NCBI GenBank assembly: GCA_021813065.1
Contig: JAKALZ010000154.1
Coordinates: forward strand, 1-5,183
Direction of reading: 5' to 3'
DNA: 5,183 nucleotides
DNA from: a bacterium
GTDB taxonomy: Bacteria > Spirochaetota > Spirochaetia > Treponematales > Rectinemataceae
Positions within the stretch are counted from its first letter, which is position 1. Each line of letters begins with the position of its first letter. Positions 1 through 5,183 of this stretch are shown here, in pieces. A program made the position numbers and the translations under genes. The notes below the pieces were generated by a model. That model searched no databases and was not told the origin of the DNA. It saw only the letters and a list, made by a program, of their open reading frames with translations.

Positions 1-3000
1 ATCAACACCCTGCGGAAAAACATCAATTCGATGAAAGCCAGGCAGGCTACCATGGCTTCCGAGCTCCTCGGACCAGAGTTTTTCCGTGATGTCGAGGTGC
101 TTGAAGAGGCTGGCTCCGATAGCGCGATCTTCGACAACATCTTTGAACTCCTTGTCCATGCGGGCAGAAGCCCGGAGCATGTCTTTATGATGATGGTGCA
201 GGAGCCTGTTGGGCAGAAACTTGGCATCTCGAATGACAAGCGAGCTTTCTACGACTTTCACTCGGCGATGCTCGAGACTTGGGATGGCCCGGCGGCAATG
301 TGTTTCACCGATGGAATCACGCTTGGGGCCGCGCTCGACCGCAACGGGCTGCGCCCTTTTCGCTACTCGCTCAACAGAGATGGCTACTTCCTTGGCGCAA
401 GCGAAGCTGGAGTACTGCCACGCGATGAATCGAGCGTTGAAATGCGCGGCATTCTGAGGCCTGGGCAGATGCTCATGCTCGATTTTCAAAAGGGTAGATT
501 CATTGGCGATGGCGAGATCAAGACACGCATAAGCCGGCAAAAGCCCTACCGGCGTTGGCTTGAGGCGAACCGTATCGAACTGCGGGGACTATTTTTAAAT
601 CAAGAGTTGAACACGGTGGGCCACGATGTTCGGCGCGATACCGATGATGGGACAGAGCGTGCGGCAGCCTACTTTCTCTATGACAAAGACACGGTCGCGA
701 TACTGAAATCCATGATGCTCCAGAAACAGGAGCCGGCATCCGCGATGACCGCGAAGAAACCACCCGCGATCCTCTCGCGCTCGATCGTTTCTCTCTACGC
801 CTATTTCCGCCAGCGATTCGCCCAGGTTACGAACCCCGCTATCGATTCGTACCGCGAAGCCGCGGTGATGTCGCTGGAAAATTATATCGGCAGACAGAAG
901 AATCTTCTCGAAGAGAGCGCGGAGCATTGCCGCCAGCTTAAATTGCAGCGGCCTATCCTGTCGAATGGCGATATGGAGCGACTGCGCGCGTCCGAACTCG
1001 ATGATTTTCGCGTCGCGACTGTATCGATGTGCTATCCGAGACCGGAGTCCGCGTTCGACCTCGAAGCGGCGATGGAAGCGCTCAGCGCGCGCGCCGAGCG
1101 CGAGATCGACCAGGGCGCGAACCTCATCGTGCTGAGCGACAGGGATGTCGACGCAGCTCATGCCTCAATACCCGCGATTCTCGCGCTCTCTGCCCTCCAC
1201 ACCCACCTTGTCGACGCGAAGAAGCGCCACTTGGCGGGCCTCGTGGTCGAGACGGGCGAGGCGCGCGACGTGCACGAAATCGCGGTGCTCCTCGCCTACG
1301 GCGCGAGCGGCGTGAACCCTTGGCTCGTATTTGAGCGCATTCCTTCGCTCGCGGCACTCTGGAAGGATTTTCGTGGCGCCGAAACCTTGGCGGACAACTA
1401 TATCGAGGCGGTGAACAAGGGCATTCTCAAGATCATGTCGAAGATGGGCATCGCCACGGTATCATCGTATCGAGGTTCGAGGCTTTTCGAGATCGTTGGC
1501 CTGTCGGACGAGCTCGTGGCGCGCTGCTTCAGAGGCACCGTGAGCGGTTTCGACGGAATCGGACTCGGCGAGATCGCGGCGCAGGTCGCGGAGCGGCACC
1601 GGCACGCATTCGCCGAGGAGGGGGTCAGACCCTGGGAGCCGCATGCGTCGGCGGCATCGTCTGCATCGATGGCATCGCCCTGGCCACCTGCAATCGTGGC
1701 AAAGCTCGTCGAAGCCGTGCGGAACGGCGACGCGGCAGCCTGGCGCGCCTATGCGGATGAGATGAGCAGCGCGTCGCGGCCACCTTTCGCGTTGCGCGAC
1801 CTCTGGGACTTCAAACCCTCGCAGCCGATTCCTCTCGAGCAGGTTCAGCTTGCCGAAGAGATCATCGCGCGATTCTCGGTCGCGGCCATGTCGCTCGGCG
1901 CGCTGAGCCCGGAGGCGCACGAAGCGCTCGCCGCGGGCAGCAATGTTGTGGGCTCATGGAGCAATACAGGCGAGGGCGGAGAAGATGCCAGCCGAGGCTC
2001 CTACCTGGAATTCAGTCTCGATTCCCGAAACGCGTCGAAGCAGGTCGCCTCGGGGCGCTTCGGCGTAACAGCGCGCTACCTCGCCGAAGGTCTTGAGCTG
2101 CAAATCAAGGTCGCCCAGGGCGCGAAACCCGGCGAGGGCGGCCAGCTCCCCGGCGCGAAGGTGAACGAGTACATCGCAGCCCTGCGACACTCGAAACCCG
2201 GCGTAACGCTCATCAGTCCACCTCCACACCACGACATCTATTCGATCGAGGATCTTTCGCAGCTGATTCACGATCTGCGCTGCGTCAATCCAAGCGCGCG
2301 GATCGCGGTCAAGCTCGCCGCCCAATCGGGAATCGGCACCGTCGCGGCGGGTGTGGTCAAAGCGGGGGCGGACTGCGTCATCGTGTCCTCTGGCGACGTC
2401 GGCACCGAAGCCGCCCCGCTCTCCTCCCTCGATCACGCCGGCAACTACTGGGAACAGGCGCTGCCGGAGATCCGCCAGGTGCTCGCGATGAACGGCCTCG
2501 ACATCAATTCGATCATTCAAGTCGACGGCAGGCTCAGAACCGCCCGCGATATTGTGATCGCCGCGATACTCGGCGCGCGCGAGTTCGCGTTCGGCATTCT
2601 TGCGATGCTCTCGATGGGCTGCACCGCCTGCGGCCAGTGCAATGTCGGCAAATGCCCTGCGGGCATCACCACGCAAGACGCCGAGTTCAGGGCGAAATTT
2701 AAAGGAAAACCAGAGCACCTCGCCGCGTTCTTCAATTTCCTCGCTGAAGATGTGCGCGCCATTCTGGCTTCGCTCGGCGCGACAACTCTGGACGCGGTGG
2801 CGGGAAGATATGAATTGCTCGATTTTGGCGCACGGGCGCGCACCCCGCGCGAGCGCTCGCTCAATTTCGACCATATCAAAGAGGCGCTCGAAATCGCGCG
2901 GCGCTATCCACTCTTCGACAGTAGCGTGATCGACGCGCTCTCAGCGCCCGCGTTTCTGTTGCCACCCGCGGGCTTGCGGAACTTCCGCCAGAGCGCACAG

Positions 3001-3822
3001 CGTGAATCCGCGATCAGCGAAGCAGAATCGAGGGTGCTTCAGGCATGTGCGCCGCTTTTCGCTTCAGCGGGAATACAGTCCAGCGCTCAAGGTTCATCTT
3101 CGCCGGTAGCACCACGCGCGCAGCTCGATCTCTCTATTCCCATCACCAACGCGGATCGTTCGGTGGGCGCCGCCTTGAGCGGCCAGATCGCGCGCGCCGA
3201 CCTCAAACTTGAACCCGACACCATCTGTGTCAATTTCAGCGGCGCGGCGGGCCAGAGCTTCGGCGCGTTTCTCGAGCGAGGCGTACTGTTCAGGCTGTAT
3301 GGCGAGGCCAACGACTATGTGGGAAAAAGCCTTTCGGGAGGGCGCATCGTCGTGCGACCAAGGATCGAGTCGCGCGGCTCGCCCGAAGACAATGTCATCG
3401 CGGGTAATGTCTGCCTCTACGGCGCGACCTCGGGCGAAGTGTATTTAAATGGCCGAGTTGGCGAGCGTTTCTGCGTGCGCAATTCCGGCGCGCTCGCGGT
3501 CGCCGAGGGCACGGGCAACCACGCATGCGAGTACATGACCGACGGTGTCGTCGTGATCCTTGGGCCAACCGGCATCAACTTTGGCGCCGGCATGACGGGC
3601 GGAGTCGCCTACGCGCTCGACGAAGACCAGTTCTTCGACACGCGCTGCAATGCTTCCGATGTCGATGTCGCTGGCGTCGTCCAAGAGGAGGACATCGCCC
3701 GCCTCAGGAACATTATCGAGCGGCACCAGGCGCTGACGGGAAGTCCGCGCGCCGCGCGGATTCTGGCTGAGTGGGATTCGTTTCTGCCACTTTTTCTGAA
3801 GGTGACGCCGCTCGGGCAGTAA
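1..3822 (+). CDS. gltB: Glutamate synthase (GOGAT) large subunit, 5'-truncated by window edge
   Basis: Converts L-glutamine plus 2-oxoglutarate to two glutamates: ammonia released in the N-terminal amidotransferase domain is channelled to an FMN/Fe-S synthase site; cytoplasmic. The reading frame is open from base 1 and starts inside the family motif (GE)INTLRxNxN, so the ATG at 31 is internal. 1273 residues are visible (about 1500 is usual); roughly 230 plus the catalytic Cys are missing. Residue numbers count from base 1. Amidotransferase part to ~200: GSDSA with D40, LDRNGLRP. Central domain ~240-500: FAQVTNPAID 273-282, GLVVETGEARDVHE 413-426, MSKMGI 479-484. FMN domain ~600-930: SNTGEGGED 654-662, KQVASGRFG 680-688, GAKPGEGGQLPG 707-718, SPPPHHDIYSIEDL 739-752; K703, Q706 and R729 match the 2-oxoglutarate site. 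Fe-S cysteines 874, 877, 880, 885. GXGXG beta-helix ~1045-1240: SAGQSFGAF-like GQSFGAF 1084-1090, SGGRIVVRP 1112-1120. The spacing between GGED and KQVASG is short, as in NADPH-type enzymes, without the ferredoxin loop. Odd: substituted FMN loops and an extra Cys. No gltD follows. Family assignment is secure. Confidence 0.97.
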   Translation: MNTLRKNINSMKARQATMASELLGPEFFRDVEVLEEAGSDSAIFDNIFELLVHAGRSPEHVFMMMVQEPVGQKLGISNDKRAFYDFHSAMLETWDGPAAMCFTDGITLGAALDRNGLRPFRYSLNRDGYFLGASEAGVLPRDESSVEMRGILRPGQMLMLDFQKGRFIGDGEIKTRISRQKPYRRWLEANRIELRGLFLNQELNTVGHDVRRDTDDGTERAAAYFLYDKDTVAILKSMMLQKQEPASAMTAKKPPAILSRSIVSLYAYFRQRFAQVTNPAIDSYREAAVMSLENYIGRQKNLLEESAEHCRQLKLQRPILSNGDMERLRASELDDFRVATVSMCYPRPESAFDLEAAMEALSARAEREIDQGANLIVLSDRDVDAAHASIPAILALSALHTHLVDAKKRHLAGLVVETGEARDVHEIAVLLAYGASGVNPWLVFERIPSLAALWKDFRGAETLADNYIEAVNKGILKIMSKMGIATVSSYRGSRLFEIVGLSDELVARCFRGTVSGFDGIGLGEIAAQVAERHRHAFAEEGVRPWEPHASAASSASMASPWPPAIVAKLVEAVRNGDAAAWRAYADEMSSASRPPFALRDLWDFKPSQPIPLEQVQLAEEIIARFSVAAMSLGALSPEAHEALAAGSNVVGSWSNTGEGGEDASRGSYLEFSLDSRNASKQVASGRFGVTARYLAEGLELQIKVAQGAKPGEGGQLPGAKVNEYIAALRHSKPGVTLISPPPHHDIYSIEDLSQLIHDLRCVNPSARIAVKLAAQSGIGTVAAGVVKAGADCVIVSSGDVGTEAAPLSSLDHAGNYWEQALPEIRQVLAMNGLDINSIIQVDGRLRTARDIVIAAILGAREFAFGILAMLSMGCTACGQCNVGKCPAGITTQDAEFRAKFKGKPEHLAAFFNFLAEDVRAILASLGATTLDAVAGRYELLDFGARARTPRERSLNFDHIKEALEIARRYPLFDSSVIDALSAPAFLLPPAGLRNFRQSAQRESAISEAESRVLQACAPLFASAGIQSSAQGSSSPVAPRAQLDLSIPITNADRSVGAALSGQIARADLKLEPDTICVNFSGAAGQSFGAFLERGVLFRLYGEANDYVGKSLSGGRIVVRPRIESRGSPEDNVIAGNVCLYGATSGEVYLNGRVGERFCVRNSGALAVAEGTGNHACEYMTDGVVVILGPTGINFGAGMTGGVAYALDEDQFFDTRCNASDVDVAGVVQEEDIARLRNIIERHQALTGSPRAARILAEWDSFLPLFLKVTPLGQ
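1645..1680 (+). repeat. In-frame 9-bp repeat, four copies, coding for A-S-x
   Basis: Four adjacent 9-bp units (gcgtcggcg, gcatcgtct, gcatcgatg, gcatcgccc) share the pattern gcRtcgNNN and translate to ASA-ASS-ASM-ASP at gltB residues 549-560. They sit in the linker between the central domain and the FMN barrel, after the HRHAF helix. Many GltB proteins carry a GG-Y-x-WR-x-GE-x-H-like stretch here, which I do not find. The unit pattern suggests replication slippage in a tolerant linker; the protein frame is kept. Functional meaning is unknown. Confidence 0.6.
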
Positions 3823-3846
3823 ACGCCTCGGGGCAAGGAAGGCGGC

Positions 3847-3882
3847 GCGGCGTGTGGCGCATATCGCGCCATCGAGCGCCGC
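3847..3882. terminator. Possible bidirectional terminator hairpin between convergent genes
   Basis: The 81-bp gap between the gltB stop (3820-3822) and the amidase stop (3904-3906, opposite strand) holds nested inverted repeats. The outer stem is gcggcg (3847-3852) with cgccgc (3877-3882). The inner stem is tggcgc (3855-3860) with gcgcca (3866-3871) around a 5-base loop, atatc. A small asymmetric internal loop separates the stems. The position, just past both stop codons, fits a shared terminator. Against it: neither flank has a good T run (only a ttt about 7 bases downstream on the + strand), and GC-rich DNA makes such stems easily. A Rho-dependent end is equally possible. Confidence 0.4.
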
Positions 3883-3903
3883 TGAAGCGTTTCTCCGCGC
3901 CGC

Positions 3904-5183
3904 TCAGTAATCTGTCGGAAAGAATTTAGGAGCGCGCCTCGCGTTGGTGGCGCGCTCGAACGCGAGCCCCACGCGCAGAAGCGTCTTCTCCGAATACGGC
4001 ACCCCGAAGATCGAGAGCCCGAGGGGCAACTCACCCGCGAACCCGGCGGGCACCGTGATGTGCGGGCAAGCCGGAATCGCGGCCAGACTTGTGGTGCCGC
4101 CCACATAGTGATCGCCGCACGCGTGGTCGGTCTTCCAGGCGGGCGAGTTCGAGGCTGACAGAATCGCGTCGAGCCTGTACTTCGAAGTGTACGCGGCGAT
4201 ACCCTTCTCGCGCTCGAACGTTCGGCAGGTCTCGAGCGCCTTCTGGTACTCGGGGTCGCTCAGAGGCCCCTTCGCGGCAGCCTCTTCGATAATTTCCTGA
4301 TTGAAGTGCGGCATGACGCGGGCCGAATTTTGAGAGTTGAACTCTATGAGCGCCTTCAGCGTGAGGGGCCAGCGCACTCCCGCGCCCTCGCTCGCGTCCG
4401 CACGTGCGCCCGCAGGCACGCCCGCATGTGCGCCCATGCGCGGGCCAGCGTTGTCCGCCGCGCTAGCCACATACCGCGCGAGGTAGCGCTCGAGTCCATC
4501 CTTGAACTCGAAGAGCATTACCTGATACTCCGCCGCCTGAACCTCTTCGCTCGGCGAAATGTCGATCGGCACAATTTCCGCGCCAAGCGCCTGAAGCGTC
4601 GCGAGCGAGTCCTTCATCACCCGTTCGACCTGAGGAAGAAAATTCGAGAGTTTCTCCGCGTACCCAAGCCGCATGCCCGCGAGCGGACGCTCGCCCCCAT
4701 CGCGGGTCTCGAGCGCTTCGGAAAAAGATCTGCCCGACATCGCCTCGAGAAGATACACCGCGTCCTCGAGCGTGCGCGCCATGGGACCGGCGGTGTCCTG
4801 CGTCGCGGATATCGGAATGATGCCCTCGGCCTCCACAAGTCCGCCTGTTGGCTTTATGCCCGCGATTCCATTGATCGAGGCGGGCGAGATGATCGAGCCA
4901 TCGGTCTCCGTGCCCACCGCCGCCGCGCAGAGATTCGCCGCGACCGCCGCACCCGAGCCCGAACTCGAGCCGCTCGGGTTTCTGTCGAGCACATAGGGAT
5001 TCCTTGTCTGGCCGCCCTCGCTGCTCCACCCCGAGCTCGAGTGGGTCGACCGGAAGTTCGCCCACTCGCTCAGATTAGTCTTGCCGAGAATAATCGCGCC
5101 AGCTTCGCGAAGCCGCGCCACAAGCGGAGAATCCTCGCGCGCGCAGAATCCGTGCAGCGCGAACGAGCCCGCCGTAGTCGGCA
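3904..5183 (-). CDS. Amidase-signature hydrolase, peptide amidase-like, 5'-truncated by window edge
   Basis: Serine hydrolase of the amidase-signature family (Ser-cisSer-Lys triad), predicted to hydrolyse a carboxamide to acid and ammonia. The frame runs open to the right edge: upstream of the GTG at 5121 the family sequence continues (PTTAGSFALHGF, then AREDSPLVARLREAG), so that GTG codes an internal Val and the true start is outside. 425 residues are visible; about 500 is usual. Numbering from 5121: GKTNLSEWANFR 13-24, GGQTRNPY 36-43, GSSSG 51-55 with likely cis-Ser S52 (4966-4968), GTETDGSI 70-77 with likely nucleophile S76 (4894-4896), GIKPTGGLV 88-96, C-terminal PHITVPAGF 353-361. The 24-residue S52-S76 spacing equals that of known members. 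The catalytic Lys should lie about nine codons beyond the edge. DGSI plus the RNPSGSSSG context resembles peptide amidases more than GatA, which has a GSDTGGSI-type motif. A Gly/Ala-rich insertion at ~220-249 is unusual. The substrate, and whether it is secreted, cannot be told. It converges on gltB with an 81-bp gap, so it is not in its operon. Confidence 0.93.
   Translation of the reverse strand, partial: PTTAGSFALHGFCAREDSPLVARLREAGAIILGKTNLSEWANFRSTHSSSGWSSEGGQTRNPYVLDRNPSGSSSGSGAAVAANLCAAAVGTETDGSIISPASINGIAGIKPTGGLVEAEGIIPISATQDTAGPMARTLEDAVYLLEAMSGRSFSEALETRDGGERPLAGMRLGYAEKLSNFLPQVERVMKDSLATLQALGAEIVPIDISPSEEVQAAEYQVMLFEFKDGLERYLARYVASAADNAGPRMGAHAGVPAGARADASEGAGVRWPLTLKALIEFNSQNSARVMPHFNQEIIEEAAAKGPLSDPEYQKALETCRTFEREKGIAAYTSKYRLDAILSASNSPAWKTDHACGDHYVGGTTSLAAIPACPHITVPAGFAGELPLGLSIFGVPYSEKTLLRVGLAFERATNARRAPKFFPTDY
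4404..4439. repeat. Imperfect 12-bp tandem repeat, three copies, inside the amidase gene
   Basis: Three consecutive 12-bp units on the + strand (gtgcgcccgcag, gcacgcccgcat, gtgcgcccatgc) agree with the first at 9 of 12 and 8 of 12 positions. On the coding (-) strand they lie in the stretch giving GAHA-GVPA-GARA, a G-x-x-A tetrapeptide series. They form the core of a low-complexity Gly/Ala-rich insertion (about 4375-4464) between the RYVAS and WPLTLKALIEFN segments of the amidase. The length is a multiple of three, so the frame is kept; slippage is the simplest origin. Confidence 0.55.

Noticed and set aside
31..33. ATG at 31 as the start of gltB
   Set aside because: The frame is open from base 1 and the residues before the ATG (INTLRKNINS) match a conserved internal GltB motif; the true start lies outside the window.
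591..600. AT-rich atttttaaat as a promoter or protein-binding site
   Set aside because: It lies inside the gltB coding frame with no matching partner element and simply codes for a short Leu-Phe-Leu-Asn stretch.
1954..2874. 306-codon open frame on the - strand opposite gltB
   Set aside because: It lies wholly antisense to the conserved FMN domain, its translation is Arg/Ala-rich without a recognisable domain, and long antisense frames are common in GC-rich genes.
3882..3907. Bulged 7-bp stem (ctgaagcg with cgctcag) as a second terminator
   Set aside because: It has an 11-base loop, a bulge, no T run and overlaps the amidase stop codon; too weak to annotate.
3609..4106. 165-codon - strand open frame spanning the gene gap
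   Set aside because: It overlaps the ends of both real genes in other frames and has low-complexity, Arg/Ser/Pro-rich translation with no family resemblance.
4463..5065. 200-codon - strand open frame overlapping the amidase
   Set aside because: It is a shifted-frame shadow of the amidase; the true frame carries the amidase signature and catalytic serines.
5080..5082. Lys of GKTN as the amidase catalytic lysine
   Set aside because: It is only 38 residues before the cis-Ser, whereas known family members have about 70-80 between the catalytic Lys and cis-Ser; that Lys should be just outside the window.
5119..5121. GTG at 5121 (- strand) as the amidase start
   Set aside because: Family sequence (PTTAGSFALHGF and AREDSPL) continues upstream in frame to the window edge, so this is an internal valine.

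Overview
The window is a 5.2 kb piece of a GC-rich bacterial chromosome holding two genes that face each other, both cut by the window edges. Nothing in it identifies a genus. There are no RNA genes, insertion sequences, CRISPR repeats or phage genes that I can see.

Layout: positions 1-3822 (+) hold most of gltB, the large subunit of glutamate synthase (GOGAT). Its first roughly 230 mature residues, including the N-terminal catalytic cysteine, lie off the left edge. An 81-bp gap (3823-3903) contains a compound GC-rich hairpin that could terminate transcription from both sides. Positions 3904-5183 (-) hold an amidase-signature enzyme closest in motifs to bacterial peptide amidases. Its N-terminus, including the expected catalytic lysine, lies off the right edge.

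Function: GltB makes glutamate from glutamine and 2-oxoglutarate, the central nitrogen-assimilation step. The amidase would release ammonia from a C-terminal or small amide. Both concern amide nitrogen, but convergent orientation means they are not one operon, so a functional link is only a possibility. No gltD (the NAD(P)H-oxidising small subunit) follows gltB in the window.

The most notable signal is inside gltB. The overall fold, the 2-oxoglutarate-site residues and the glutamine-site aspartate look conserved. However, the glycine-rich FMN-barrel loops are substituted at positions that are near-invariant in the family, and the iron-sulphur motif has a fourth cysteine (C-x2-C-x2-C-x4-CP instead of C-x5-C-x4-CP). 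This suggests a divergent GOGAT lineage, possibly with an altered cluster. The first ~1 kb of the gene is also clearly lower in GC than the FMN-domain part. Two short in-frame repeats (A-S-x in gltB, G-x-x-A in the amidase) mark lineage-specific linkers.
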